Positions 1-8,238 are shown, counted from the first letter of the stretch. The stretch: 41,441 nucleotides of DNA from Puniceicoccaceae bacterium (GCA_022448585.1 JAKVCN010000015.1:1-41441), one strand, 5' to 3'. The notes: generated by a model not told the origin, from the letters alone. Program-made: numbers and translations.

Positions 1-10
1 AATCTAAAAA

Positions 11-601
11 TTATTTTTCTTCAATAGATGCCTCTTCTACAGGCTTTTCTTCAGCAGGTGTCTCCACCTCATCGGCGACTTTTTCTTTTGGAGCTTCTTC
101 GGTAGCTGTATCTTCAGTAGGTGCTACTTCTTCCGACTCTTGTTCTACAGTCTTTTTGATAGCTTTCTTTTTAGCCTTCTTCTTGGCGGCCTTCTTTGTA
201 GGCTTTTCATAGCCTTCGTCGTTACTGTCAATTAGCTCAATTAAGCCCATCTCAGCTGCATCTCCAACTCGCTGGCCTAGCTTGTATATACGAGTGTAGC
301 CACCCGGTCTATCTGTAAACTCACTGACACGCTCATCAAAGAGTACTGCTACAGCCTTTTTGTCACGAACACGGGCGATTGCCAAACGACGAAAGTGAAG
401 TTTTCGTGCAGCGTCATTGGCTTTTTTAGCCTTTTTAGCTAGGGTAATAATCTTCTCAATGTATGGTCTCAGCGCTTTAGCCTTAGCCAGAGTGGTTTCA
501 ATTCTACCATTTTTAATTAGTGCAAGCGCTAGGTTGCTCATCATGGCGGATCGATGCGGTCCGGTGACCCCTAGAAGATGTCTTCGTTTGCTGTGACGCA
601 T
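11..601 (-). CDS. rplQ: 50S ribosomal protein L17 with long charged C-terminal tail
   Basis: L17 is a large-subunit protein near the peptide exit tunnel. The first ~125 of 196 residues are a recognisable L17 core: the start MRHSKRRHLLG, the NGRIETT segment near 31-37, and the GYTRIYKLGQRVGDAAEM block near 101-118. The usual protein is about 115-130 residues. Here a further ~70 residues follow, first Lys/Ala-rich (about 134-150) and then Glu/Ala/Pro-rich to the stop. It is the last gene of the cluster, 33 bases after rpoA, as in the classical alpha operon. No Shine-Dalgarno sequence precedes the ATG. The remaining 10 bases of the window show no terminator. The identity is certain; the role of the tail is unknown. 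Confidence 0.98.
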   Translation of the reverse strand: MRHSKRRHLLGVTGPHRSAMMSNLALALIKNGRIETTLAKAKALRPYIEKIITLAKKAKKANDAARKLHFRRLAIARVRDKKAVAVLFDERVSEFTDRPGGYTRIYKLGQRVGDAAEMGLIELIDSNDEGYEKPTKKAAKKKAKKKAIKKTVEQESEEVAPTEDTATEEAPKEKVADEVETPAEEKPVEEASIEEK

Positions 602-634
602 TGTCTATTAATTTCTATAATTTAAAAATGCTTG

Positions 635-1636
635 TTAAATTTCCACAGCATTGTCGAGAAGTCGCTCATCAATCTTCATTCCTAGAGATAGTCCAAGCTG
701 TTCAAGCTTATCTTTAATCTCGTTCAGTGATTTCTTACCGAAGTTACGATACTTGAGCATTTCTTGTTCCGACTTCATTGCGAGCTCACCAACTGTAGTG
801 ATATTTGCATTATTTAAGCAATTCGCAGCACGCACGGATAGTTCAATTTCATTAACGCTCATGTTGAGTAGTTTGCGTAAACGATTTTGCTCTTCACTAA
901 CTTCCTTAGTCTCGCTCTCGAATTCAATATCTTCTTTGGAAACTTCATCAAAAACTTCTAAGTGATGCTTGAAAATAGCAGCGCTCTGCTTAAGTGCATC
1001 ATCAGGAGTGATGCGACCATCCGTGGTTACTTCTAGGATTAACTTATCATAGTCCATTTCCTGTCCAACTCGGGTATTTTCTACAGTATACTTAACTAAC
1101 TTTACTGGGCTAAAAAGTGAATCAATGGCGATGACCCCGATTGCTTGATCTGGCTTTTTATTATCCTCACCCGGGCAATAACCGCGACCTACCCGCACTT
1201 CAAGCTCAGCAAGAAAGCGCTGTTTTTTGTCTAAGGTACATATAATCTGCTCTGGATTAATAACCTTAATGCCAGATTCTTCTTGAATATCTGCTGCCGT
1301 TACCGGGCCATCTCGCTCGATATCAATCATTAAAGTTTTAGCATCCCGAGTTTCAGCAATAAATAAGACCTTTTTTAAATTAAGTACTATATCTGTAACA
1401 TCTTCGACGATACCATCAATACTTTGGAATTCATGTTGCACACCCTCAATTTTGATAGATGTGATGGCTGCCCCCTCGATTGAACTGAGAAGGACTCGGC
1501 GAAGTGAATTTCCAATAGTGTGACCGTAGCCAGTCTCAAATGGCTCCGCATTGAAAATAGCGAAGGTCTCGGTAGACGTATCTTCAGCTTTAACTAATCG
1601 ATTTGGTAGTTCGAATTTTCCTAGGCGCTTTGGCAT
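635..1636 (-). CDS. rpoA: DNA-directed RNA polymerase alpha subunit
   Basis: The alpha subunit dimerises to nucleate RNA polymerase assembly, and its C-terminal domain contacts promoter UP elements and activators. At 333 residues it has normal length. The N-terminal domain shows FETGYGHTIGNSLRRVLLSS (about 34-53), the dimerisation signature. A linker with an acidic stretch (about 235-250) precedes the C-terminal domain, which holds VRAANCLNNANI and GKKSLNEIKDKLEQLGLSLGM. The Arg of VRAANCL matches E. coli R265, the main UP-element contact, so DNA binding is probably retained. It lies between rpsD and rplQ as in the alpha operon. No Shine-Dalgarno sequence is seen before the ATG. Confidence 0.99.
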   Translation of the reverse strand: MPKRLGKFELPNRLVKAEDTSTETFAIFNAEPFETGYGHTIGNSLRRVLLSSIEGAAITSIKIEGVQHEFQSIDGIVEDVTDIVLNLKKVLFIAETRDAKTLMIDIERDGPVTAADIQEESGIKVINPEQIICTLDKKQRFLAELEVRVGRGYCPGEDNKKPDQAIGVIAIDSLFSPVKLVKYTVENTRVGQEMDYDKLILEVTTDGRITPDDALKQSAAIFKHHLEVFDEVSKEDIEFESETKEVSEEQNRLRKLLNMSVNEIELSVRAANCLNNANITTVGELAMKSEQEMLKYRNFGKKSLNEIKDKLEQLGLSLGMKIDERLLDNAVEI

Positions 1637-1708
1637 GATAGAATTAGTGTTGATGTTAAAATGTGTCGATATCCATTGTGAATATCATAGGTTAATAAAG
1701 TAAGGTAA

Positions 1709-2317
1709 TTATCGACTGTAGTACTCAACAATTAACTGCACATTAATTGTTGCTTCAATTTCTTCTGTATTTGGTAAACGATTAATAGTCGCTTTTAATG
1801 CGTCCGAGTTAAGTGTTAACCACTCAGGCACAGTCCGCGCTTGACTCTCTTCCATACTGCGGGTCGCTAATTGGCGGGATGAAGTACGCTCACGAACCTC
1901 GATTTCATCACCTTCTTTAACGATGAAACTCGCGATATCAGTCTTCTTACCATTCACACAAATATGCCCATGGCCGACAAACTGACGCGCTGCCGAACGA
2001 GACTTAGCAAATCCAAGTCGATAAATCACGCTATCGAGGCGACTTTCGAGCATTTGTAAAAATATTTCACCTGTCACACCTCGCTGATTCTTCGCTTTTT
2101 CAAAAGTTAAGCGAAACTGCTTCTCCGTCATGCCATACATGAAACGAAGCTTCTGCTTTTCATTTAGACCAATGGAGTAATCACTGAGCTTACGGCGTAT
2201 GCGAGGACCATGCTGCCCTGGTGGATGTGGTTTACGCTCAAACGCTTTTGTTGGCGCAAAAATTGATGTGCCAAAACGGCGATTTATACGAGTCGTCGGT
2301 CCTGTGTAACGGGCCAT
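1709..2317 (-). CDS. rpsD: 30S ribosomal protein S4
   Basis: S4 is a primary 16S rRNA-binding assembly protein and, in many bacteria, the translational repressor of the alpha operon. The 202-residue protein begins MARYTGPTTRINRRFG and has the PPGQHG-x-R-RRKLSDY segment (about 42-56). The S4 RNA-binding domain follows with LESRLDSVIYRLGFAKSR and ICVNGKKTDI-x(6)-VKEGDEIEVRE (about 89-141). It ends in the usual LIVEYYSR. The N-terminal cysteine cluster of zinc-type S4 is absent, so this is the zinc-independent form. It sits between rpsK and rpoA. An ATTGTG/CACAAT inverted repeat just upstream overlaps the rpsK stop and is too weak to call. Confidence 0.98.
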   Translation of the reverse strand: MARYTGPTTRINRRFGTSIFAPTKAFERKPHPPGQHGPRIRRKLSDYSIGLNEKQKLRFMYGMTEKQFRLTFEKAKNQRGVTGEIFLQMLESRLDSVIYRLGFAKSRSAARQFVGHGHICVNGKKTDIASFIVKEGDEIEVRERTSSRQLATRSMEESQARTVPEWLTLNSDALKATINRLPNTEEIEATINVQLIVEYYSR

Positions 2318-2375
2318 AGTGTTTATTTGGTTATCTGCTTACTAGTTATTGTGTGTCTATGTGGCAGAATCACAA

Positions 2376-2933
2376 TTAGACACGACGGCGTTTAGGGGCA
2401 CGGCATCCGTTATGCGGAACCGGGGTCACATCAATAATATCAGTAACAATCATACCCAAAGATTGGAGTGCACGGACAGCTGAGTCACGGCCCATACCAG
2501 GACCTTTGAGTTTGACCACAACTTCTTTCATACCATGAGACATCGCAACACGACCAGCATCCTGAGTGACTACTTGAGCTGCATATGCAGTTGATTTACG
2601 TGATCCACGAAAATTACATTTACCCGCACTCGACCAAGATATCACATTACCTCGTGCATCTGTAAAGGTAACTTTGGTATTATTGAAAGTAGCTAAAACA
2701 TTCACTACACCTGCAGTTATATTCTTACTGCCCTTGGCACGGCGAATTTTAACCCCTTCAAGGTCACTCTTGAGTAAATCCTCAGCAGTTTCTTCCTTTT
2801 TGGAAGGCTTCTCATCAGCTACCTCTGGAGATCCATCTACTTTAGTAGCCTCATCTGATTGAATAGCATCAGCAGATTCAGCAGCTAGAGCTACCTTTTC
2901 TTCTTCAGTCTCGTTAACTTTATCTTCACTCAT
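2376..2933 (-). CDS. rpsK: 30S ribosomal protein S11 with acidic N-terminal extension
   Basis: S11 forms part of the 30S platform near the mRNA exit. The S11 core covers about residues 59-185: [20 protein letters not shown], the [21 protein letters not shown] block, [13 protein letters not shown], and the C-terminal [17 protein letters not shown]. Typical S11 is about 125-132 residues. This one has ~58 extra N-terminal residues, very rich in Glu, Asp, Ala and Ser ([20 protein letters not shown] onward). No in-frame Met lies at the junction with the core, and the upstream ATG sits 30 bases after rpsM, so I take the extension as translated. A GTG inside the acidic region cannot be ruled out as start. 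The gene lies between rpsM and rpsD as expected. Confidence 0.97.
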   Translation of the reverse strand: MSEDKVNETEEEKVALAAESADAIQSDEATKVDGSPEVADEKPSKKEETAEDLLKSDLEGVKIRRAKGSKNITAGVVNVLATFNNTKVTFTDARGNVISWSSAGKCNFRGSRKSTAYAAQVVTQDAGRVAMSHGMKEVVVKLKGPGMGRDSAVRALQSLGMIVTDIIDVTPVPHNGCRAPKRRRV

Positions 2934-2963
2934 ATAAAAATTCTCAATTCAGCGAACCAGTAT

Positions 2964-3326
2964 CTATTTACGAATTGGTTTGACAGCGCCCTTGCGTGTG
3001 CGGGCATTAGTTTTTGTGCGTTGTCCACGAACCGGTAAGCCGCGCTGGTGGCGAATACCACGCCAACTGCGTATAGCCGATAATCGCTTAAGATTAGCAG
3101 TCACCTCACGGCGAAGATCACCTTCCACAATATATTGTTTCTCAGCTACAATTGTGGCGAGTTGATTGAGCTCTTCTTCACTTAAATCACCTGCACGGCG
3201 ATCTGCATCAAAACCAGCTTTGGCGACAATAGCTTGTGCTCGTGTCGGACCAATTCCATAGATATAACGAAGCGCAAATTCGAGCTTCTTATTAGCAGGG
3301 ATGTCGACTCCTAAGATACGTGGCAT
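2964..3326 (-). CDS. rpsM: 30S ribosomal protein S13
   Basis: S13 sits in the head of the small subunit and contacts the P-site tRNA and the L5 intersubunit bridge. The 120-residue protein shows [20 protein letters not shown] at the start, the helix-two-turn-helix [14 protein letters not shown] (about 22-35), and the basic C-terminal tail with [19 protein letters not shown] near 95-113. Length and motifs are normal. It follows map across 73 bases that can fold into competing hairpins (annotated separately). In E. coli the same position carries the S4-binding regulatory pseudoknot of the alpha operon. rpmJ and infA, which often precede rpsM, are not here. Confidence 0.98.
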   Translation of the reverse strand: MPRILGVDIPANKKLEFALRYIYGIGPTRAQAIVAKAGFDADRRAGDLSEEELNQLATIVAEKQYIVEGDLRREVTANLKRLSAIRSWRGIRHQRGLPVRGQRTKTNARTRKGAVKPIRK

Positions 3327-3339
3327 AATATATAATGTG

Positions 3340-3385
3340 TTAAACAGCTAAAAAGCAGGAAAAGCTGAGGAAAGTAGCAGTTTAA
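3340..3385 (-). promoter_or_regulatory. Structured leader upstream of rpsM, possible autoregulatory site
   Basis: The 73-base gap before rpsM contains an inverted repeat. TTAAAC at 3340-3345 pairs with GTTTAA at 3380-3385, and after one mismatch GCT at 3347-3349 pairs with AGC at 3376-3378. Inside it, CAGCT at 3345-3349 can instead pair with AGCTG at 3363-3367. The two pairings share bases and exclude each other, as in an RNA switch. The position, directly ahead of rpsM, matches the S4-repressed alpha-operon leader of E. coli, but no sequence identity is claimed. The function is inference. Confidence 0.35.
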
Positions 3386-3399
3386 AATGATTTGGAAAG

Positions 3400-4167
3400 T
3401 TATTTTTTCGGAATTGTTAAAATTTCTGGATCTTCATTGGTTACAAGGACTGTATGTTCAAAATGCGCTGAGTTCTTACCATCCGCCGTAACTGCTGTCC
3501 ACCCATCATCGAGCATCTTAATTTCTGGGGTACCGAGGTTAATCATGGGCTCAATTGCAAGCGTCATACCTGGCTTGAGCAGAGCACCACTACCACGACG
3601 ACCAAAGTTCGGAATTTGTGGTGCCTCATGCATATTTGCACCTACTCCATGACCAACGAAGTCCCGAACAATACCAAAGCTGTGGTGCTTAACAAAGCGT
3701 TCGACTGCATTGGATATGTCTCCCACTCGGTTGCCAGCACGAGCAAAACTTATTGCATAGGCTAAAGACTGTTCGGTCACTTCTACCAATTGTTTATTTT
3801 CATCCGATACAGGTGCAATTAATATAGTTCGTGCATTGTCACCTATGTAGCCACGGTAACGAATTACTACATCAATTGAAACCACATCGCCTGCACAAAT
3901 AACTCGATTCAAGGTGCCGATACCATGAACTATTTCTTCATTCACGGAAATACAAGTATAAGCTGGGAAGATATGATTGCCATTACGATAGTTGTAACAA
4001 GCACTCTCTGCTCCTAGAAGTTTGATCGCTTTTCGCCCGATTTGATCCAGGTCATATGTAGTCATTCCCTCTTGTAAAGAATTAGCTAGTTGCTCTAACA
4101 CAGTCGCAGCAATTCTGCACGCATCGCGTATGGATTGTATTTCTTTGTCACAACGAATCGTTTTCAT
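3400..4167 (-). CDS. map: Type I methionine aminopeptidase
   Basis: This cytosolic dimetal protease removes the initiator methionine from new proteins. The 255-residue length fits the short type I enzymes. The metal ligands are visible as D99 (VSIDV), D110 (YIGDNAR), H173 (VGHGVG), E206 (AIEPM) and E237 (HFEHTV). The substrate-contacting histidine is H81 in VHGIG. No N-terminal zinc-finger or SH3 extension is present. It lies between secY and rpsM; map commonly follows secY, usually with adk before it and infA/rpmJ after it, and those neighbours are missing here. The start MKTIRCDKEIQSIR is typical for the family. Confidence 0.98.
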   Translation of the reverse strand: MKTIRCDKEIQSIRDACRIAATVLEQLANSLQEGMTTYDLDQIGRKAIKLLGAESACYNYRNGNHIFPAYTCISVNEEIVHGIGTLNRVICAGDVVSIDVVIRYRGYIGDNARTILIAPVSDENKQLVEVTEQSLAYAISFARAGNRVGDISNAVERFVKHHSFGIVRDFVGHGVGANMHEAPQIPNFGRRGSGALLKPGMTLAIEPMINLGTPEIKMLDDGWTAVTADGKNSAHFEHTVLVTNEDPEILTIPKK

Positions 4168-4242
4168 CAGTAAGCGGATAAGTGAATGCTATTCAAAGAA
4201 CGTATGAGCTAAAAAAGCTAGATAAAAAAAGCTATCTTTCGC

Positions 4243-4264
4243 TGCGACTTATTTATTAGTCGCA
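4243..4264 (-). terminator. Hairpin between secY and map, weak terminator or processing site
   Basis: TGCGACT at 4243-4249 and AGTCGCA at 4258-4264 form a perfect 7-bp stem with an 8-base loop just after the secY stop codon. In the minus-strand RNA it is followed by a short spacer and then two U-runs (complement of A-runs at about 4224-4230 and 4211-4216). The U-run is too far from the stem for a textbook intrinsic terminator. It may cause partial termination or protect the secY mRNA 3' end. Confidence 0.35.
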
Positions 4265-4270
4265 ATTAAG

Positions 4271-5782
4271 TTAGCCTAAATTGATAAACCAGGAAATAAC
4301 TCCAAGCGAGAAAAGGATAATGGCGAGAATTAGTAGTGGTCGCCAAGCTGTCCAAAAATCCTGCAAGCCAGCAGCATCAACAAGTTGCTTGTTACGCGCA
4401 GCAGAACGACCGCGTATTTTGCCCTTTTTAAGGAATCCATCATAATGGCGTTGCAAAAGAAAGGTCTCGATCTGACGCATCGTGTCGAGCAATACACCAA
4501 CAGTGATAAGCATTCCAGTACCTCCGAAGAAAATGGCGACAGAAAATGGAACATTGTATGAAAATAATAATATATCTGGAAATAACGCAATCAAGGTAAG
4601 CGATATGGCACCCGCTAGAGTCAAGCGCGTCATAACATGATCTAGAAACTTTGCAGTTGGATCACCTGGACGCACACCCGGTATGTAGCCACCGTTTTTC
4701 TTTAAATCATCGGCTATTTGAACAGGTTTAAACATAAGTGACACCCAGAAATAACTAAATATAAAAATCAAAGAACCAAAGACCGCATAATATGCAAATT
4801 GTCCTCTACCCAAAGAATCAGCAAAATCATTAAAAAAACGCATTCCTGTTGCGGAGCCTAAATAGCTCAGTATCTGCGTCGGGAACATTATTATTGCACT
4901 AGCAAAAATCACAGGCATCACTCCAGCATAATTAACTTTTAGAGGTAGAAATGAGCTCTGCCCGCCATATACCTTCCGACCAACAACACGCTTCGCGTAT
5001 TGAACTGGAACCTTGCGCTGTGCTTGAGTAATTGCAACTAGACCAGCAGTCACAACAAATAATAAAGCCAGCATAATAACGCCTTGTGGCAACCCGAGAC
5101 GTCCTTCTGTGCCAACTGGCGCGTTAAACATCTGATAAGTTGCGGCAACTGCACCTGGCAAACCAGATATAATACTTACAGTGATCAAAAGTGAGATTCC
5201 GTTACCAATACCTTTTTCAGTAATTTGTTCTCCTAGCCAGACCATAATCATAGAGCCAGCCGTTAAGAACAAAGTACCAGTAATTAAGAATTGAGCTTTG
5301 CTGGCTATAACAACTTGACCGTACTCTGCTGGACTAAAACCCTGACCAATTAAACTACCTGGGTTTGTGCTCAGCGCAACTAGTAGCAAAAGTCCTTGAA
5401 TTAAGCATATTACCAAAGTCAAATAACGCGTGTACTGGTTAATCTTCTGTCGACCTACATCACCTTCTTGCTGTAACCGCGCAAGACCAGGGAAAACTGC
5501 GCCCATTAACTGCATGATAATGGATGCAGAAATGTACGGCATAATGCCAAGAGCAAATAATGCTCCATTGAGAAGAGCGCCTCCTGTAAACATGTTATAG
5601 AACCCAACTAATCCACCCCCTACAGTTGCTTGATCCGCAAAGAACTCTCGGATAGGACCAATGTTCATACCAGGCAATGGTATATTGGCTCCAACACGGG
5701 CAATAAATAGCAATGCTAACGTAAAGAAAATACGTTGTCGTAGTTCTGGTATCTTAAGTGAATTAGTAAATGCAGAGAGCAT
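4271..5782 (-). CDS. secY: Protein translocase channel subunit SecY
   Basis: SecY is the ten-helix pore of the Sec translocon in the cytoplasmic membrane. The 503-residue protein begins with an amphipathic segment (MLSAFTNSLKIPELRQRI) and then shows ten hydrophobic spans. Family features include PLPGMNIGPI near 36-45, ALGIMPYISASIIMQL near 77-92, GEQITEKGIGNGISL near 184-198 and the cytosolic loop with VPVQYAKRVVGRK near 257-269. The KKNGGYIPGVRPGDPT loop near 358-373 lies close to the ribosome and SecA contact region. It is somewhat longer than E. coli SecY (443), mainly in loops. Position after rplO is the standard spc-operon place. No Shine-Dalgarno sequence is visible; the 94 bases upstream hold no clear promoter. 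Confidence 0.98.
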   Translation of the reverse strand: MLSAFTNSLKIPELRQRIFFTLALLFIARVGANIPLPGMNIGPIREFFADQATVGGGLVGFYNMFTGGALLNGALFALGIMPYISASIIMQLMGAVFPGLARLQQEGDVGRQKINQYTRYLTLVICLIQGLLLLVALSTNPGSLIGQGFSPAEYGQVVIASKAQFLITGTLFLTAGSMIMVWLGEQITEKGIGNGISLLITVSIISGLPGAVAATYQMFNAPVGTEGRLGLPQGVIMLALLFVVTAGLVAITQAQRKVPVQYAKRVVGRKVYGGQSSFLPLKVNYAGVMPVIFASAIIMFPTQILSYLGSATGMRFFNDFADSLGRGQFAYYAVFGSLIFIFSYFWVSLMFKPVQIADDLKKNGGYIPGVRPGDPTAKFLDHVMTRLTLAGAISLTLIALFPDILLFSYNVPFSVAIFFGGTGMLITVGVLLDTMRQIETFLLQRHYDGFLKKGKIRGRSAARNKQLVDAAGLQDFWTAWRPLLILAIILFSLGVISWFINLG

Positions 5783-5876
5783 GATTAAAAAATCGTTAAC
5801 GCATTAATATAATCGGCTTTGATAGGAAGTATCGAACAAACAGCTAGCTGACTAAAGTGTGTAAGAGAAAAACTAT

Positions 5877-6362
5877 TTATGCGTCTTCTTGTTCAGCGGA
5901 TTCAGTTATCTGTTCTGCTGTATTGGCAATCGTTACTTGACCTCCAGCGCCCTCAATCTTGCTTATTGCGGTAGCGGAAGCCTTGCTCACTGTAACAGTA
6001 AATGCTTGTTTGACCTCACCGTTGCCAAGCAGTTTGACACCTTCTTCATTATCGCGAATTAAGCCTGCTTTCACAAGAGAATCACGATCAACTTCGGCAC
6101 CGTCAATCTTACTAAGTTCACCGACATTTACTATCTGAAAACTAGTGCGAAAATTAAAATTGTTAAAACCGCGACGTGGTAGTTTTCGATAAAGGGGCAT
6201 TTGCCCACCTTCAAAACCAATACGAATACCTCCACCAGAACGAGCTTTTTGACCTTTGTGTCCCTTACCCGAGGTTTTGCCGTGCCCACTGCCTTCTCCG
6301 CGACCAAGTCGTTTAGTCGTATGAGTGGCACCTTTAATTGTTGGGATTTTATCTAGATTCAT
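5877..6362 (-). CDS. rplO: 50S ribosomal protein L15
   Basis: L15 is a late-assembling large-subunit protein. The first part carries the Gly/Lys/Arg-rich segment RLGRGEGSGHGKTSGKGHKGQKARSGG (about 18-44), followed by FEGGQMPLYRKLPRRGF (about 50-66), both hallmarks of the family. The C-terminal half includes VKLLGNGEV, VTVSKASATAI and a short acidic end (EQITESAEQEDA). At 161 residues it is slightly longer than usual because of that tail. It starts 11 bases after rpsE, so there is no room for rpmD (L30), which normally separates the two. A weak AGAG lies upstream of the ATG. Confidence 0.98.
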   Translation of the reverse strand: MNLDKIPTIKGATHTTKRLGRGEGSGHGKTSGKGHKGQKARSGGGIRIGFEGGQMPLYRKLPRRGFNNFNFRTSFQIVNVGELSKIDGAEVDRDSLVKAGLIRDNEEGVKLLGNGEVKQAFTVTVSKASATAISKIEGAGGQVTIANTAEQITESAEQEDA

Positions 6363-6373
6363 TATTTTAATCT

Positions 6374-6901
6374 CTATGCTTGTTCAGTTACCTTGTCACC
6401 AAAGCGAAGTTTTTTAATTTCTTCATTAGATCGTAGCTGCTGAAGAGCAGCCATCGTTGCATTGACCATCGCAAGGTGATTATTAGAGCCAAGGGATTTA
6501 GATAAAACATTGTGTATGCCGACCGCTTCTAGTACTGCGCGAACTCCGCCCCCAGCAATTACACCAGTACCATCCGTTGCCGGTCGAAGTAGTACTTCAC
6601 CACCATCGGATAATCCTCGAACTGCGTGCGGAATAGTATCCCCTCGCAAATTTATTTTAACTAAATTCTTCTTCGCTTGCTCAGTACCCTTGCGGATGCA
6701 GTCAGGTACCTCTTTAGCTTTACCATAGCCAACGCCAACTTCACCTTTTTGATTACCAACCACAACAAGTGCTGCAAAGCTGAAGCGGCGACCACCTTTA
6801 ACGACTTTAGCGCAGCGGTTAATGTGAACTACCTTTTCGGAGAATTCGGGCGCCTCTTCAGGCTCATTTGTGGAAGAGAAAGATCTTTTCTGTTTACTCA
6901 T
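6374..6901 (-). CDS. rpsE: 30S ribosomal protein S5
   Basis: S5 helps maintain decoding accuracy and mRNA unwinding at the entry channel. The dsRBD-like domain is seen in [31 protein letters not shown] (about 20-50) and [20 protein letters not shown] (about 54-73). The C-terminal domain has [31 protein letters not shown] (about 111-141). Total length is 175 residues, with a short Ser/Glu-rich N-terminus before the core. The GGRRFSF loop, where spectinomycin-resistance changes occur in other bacteria, looks ordinary. It sits between rplR and rplO; the missing rpmD downstream is the notable feature. Confidence 0.98.
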   Translation of the reverse strand: MSKQKRSFSSTNEPEEAPEFSEKVVHINRCAKVVKGGRRFSFAALVVVGNQKGEVGVGYGKAKEVPDCIRKGTEQAKKNLVKINLRGDTIPHAVRGLSDGGEVLLRPATDGTGVIAGGGVRAVLEAVGIHNVLSKSLGSNNHLAMVNATMAALQQLRSNEEIKKLRFGDKVTEQA

Positions 6902-6912
6902 ATGCTATACAC

Positions 6913-7266
6913 TTAAAACTTAAGCCCGCCCTCACGAGCTGCTTCTGCGAATGTTTTGATACAGCCGTGGTAACGGCGTCCGGCACGATCGAATACAACA
7001 GTTTCGATACCAGCAGCTACAGCTTTTTCTGCGATGGCTTTACCGAGTACGGCGGCTCCCTCACTATTAGCCTTTGCTTCAGAACCTTTAGCTACCGATG
7101 ATACAGAAGCCAGTGTGTGACCTTGAATATCATCAATGCATTGGGCATAAATGTGTTTATTAGAAAAGTAGACGGCTAAACGTGGACGCTCAACAGTGCC
7201 ATTAACTTTTTTACGAATGCGCCAGCGACGCTTCTGTAATAGAGATTTTTTCTTATCAAGTTTCAT
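6913..7266 (-). CDS. rplR: 50S ribosomal protein L18
   Basis: L18 binds 5S rRNA in the central protuberance together with L5 and L25. The 117-residue protein shows RRRWRIRKKVNGTVERPRLAVY near 12-34, FSNKHIYAQCIDD near 35-47, and the C-terminal FDRAGRRYHGCIKTFAEAAREGGLKF. Length and motifs are normal. The gene lies between rplF and rpsE in standard spc-operon order. A weak AGGG lies about 10 bases before the ATG. Confidence 0.98.
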   Translation of the reverse strand: MKLDKKKSLLQKRRWRIRKKVNGTVERPRLAVYFSNKHIYAQCIDDIQGHTLASVSSVAKGSEAKANSEGAAVLGKAIAEKAVAAGIETVVFDRAGRRYHGCIKTFAEAAREGGLKF

Positions 7267-7286
7267 ATATGTAACCCTACTAAAGC

Positions 7287-7823
7287 TTATGCAGACTTCT
7301 TACCTTCCTTGCGACGAACGTATTTACCGATTATGTGTACTCCTTTTCCTTTATACGGCTCTGCAGGATAAAATGCAAAAATTGAAGCAGTTACTTCACC
7401 GACTACTTGCTTGTCGGCTCCCTCCACACTGATCTTTGTATTTTCATTAACTGTAATAGTAATCCCATCAGGTATGTCTAGCAAGCAAGGATGAGAATAA
7501 CCTAATGCTAGATCCAACACCTTACCCTTGAGGGCACAGCGGAAGCCAACTCCTTTGAGCATAAGTTCCTTTTTATATCCATTTACAACACCATTAACCA
7601 TGTTGTTAACAATGGAGCGAACGGTGCCATACATTGCACGAGCATGGCGAGAATTACCAACTGGAGAAATACGCACTACATTATCACTTAACTCAATTTT
7701 CACTGAGCGATCAAATGTCTTTTCGAGTTTACCCTTAGGTCCCTCAATACGTACAGTTTGCCCATCGATTTCAACCTTTGCAGTATCGAGGACGGGAATA
7801 GGAAGTTTACCAATTCTGCTCAT
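7287..7823 (-). CDS. rplF: 50S ribosomal protein L6
   Basis: L6 contacts the sarcin-ricin loop region and supports factor binding on the large subunit. The protein has 178 residues in two repeated L6 domains. It starts MSRIGKLPIPV and shows VRIEGPKGKLEKTF near 24-37, VNNMVNGVVNGYKKELMLKGVGFR near 71-94, LALGYSHPCLLDIPDGI near 105-121, and the C-terminal PAEPYKGKGVHIIGKYVRRKEGKKS. All are typical of the family. AAAGG stands 8 bases before the ATG, one of the few weak Shine-Dalgarno sequences in this run. The order rpsH-rplF-rplR is canonical. Confidence 0.98.
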   Translation of the reverse strand: MSRIGKLPIPVLDTAKVEIDGQTVRIEGPKGKLEKTFDRSVKIELSDNVVRISPVGNSRHARAMYGTVRSIVNNMVNGVVNGYKKELMLKGVGFRCALKGKVLDLALGYSHPCLLDIPDGITITVNENTKISVEGADKQVVGEVTASIFAFYPAEPYKGKGVHIIGKYVRRKEGKKSA

Positions 7824-7839
7824 ATTAATTACCTTTCAA

Positions 7840-8238
7840 TTACCAAACTTTGCATACTAATTCGCCACCAACACCGTTTTCACGAGCATCGCGTGCACGC
7901 ATAACGCCTTTAGAAGTAGTGAGGATTGCAACACCAAGCCCACCGAGTACTCTTGGTATTTCACGAGCGCCGTAATACAAACGCCTTCCAGGCGTACTGT
8001 GACGCTGTATACCTGTAATAGCGGGTATGTTACCAACATATTTCAAGTGTATCTCTAGCGTCTTAAAGCCCTTTTCGTTTTGTCCCTCAGAGTATCCAGC
8101 AATGTAGCCTTCATTCTTAAGGATTTTTAATAATGCTTCACGCATCTTTGAATGCGGCGTAATCGTTGAGGATTTACGCGCTGCGCTTGCATTGCGAATA
8201 ATGGTGAGAAAATCACCGATGGTATCGTGAACTGCCAT
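7840..8238 (-). CDS. rpsH: 30S ribosomal protein S8
   Basis: S8 is a primary 16S rRNA-binding protein and, in E. coli, the repressor of spc-operon translation through a site near the rplE start. The 132-residue protein starts MAVHDTIGDFLTIIRNAS. It shows ILKNEGYIAGYSE near 37-50, a central loop, RRLYYGAREIPRVLGGLGVAILTTSKGVM near 85-113, and ends with ARDARENGVGGELVCKVW, the conserved RNA-binding C-terminus. Length is normal. A structured 95-base gap lies ahead of rplE, two genes upstream, at the position of the E. coli S8 target. Confidence 0.98.
   Translation of the reverse strand: MAVHDTIGDFLTIIRNASAARKSSTITPHSKMREALLKILKNEGYIAGYSEGQNEKGFKTLEIHLKYVGNIPAITGIQRHSTPGRRLYYGAREIPRVLGGLGVAILTTSKGVMRARDARENGVGGELVCKVW

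Noticed and set aside
2348-2376. ATTGTG/CACAAT inverted repeat upstream of rpsD
   Set aside because: Short stem with a 17-base loop overlapping the rpsK stop; too weak to call.
4168-4270. Possible hidden rpmJ, infA or adk near map
   Set aside because: The gaps on both sides of map (73 and 103 bases) have no frame resembling L36 or IF1 and are too short for adk.
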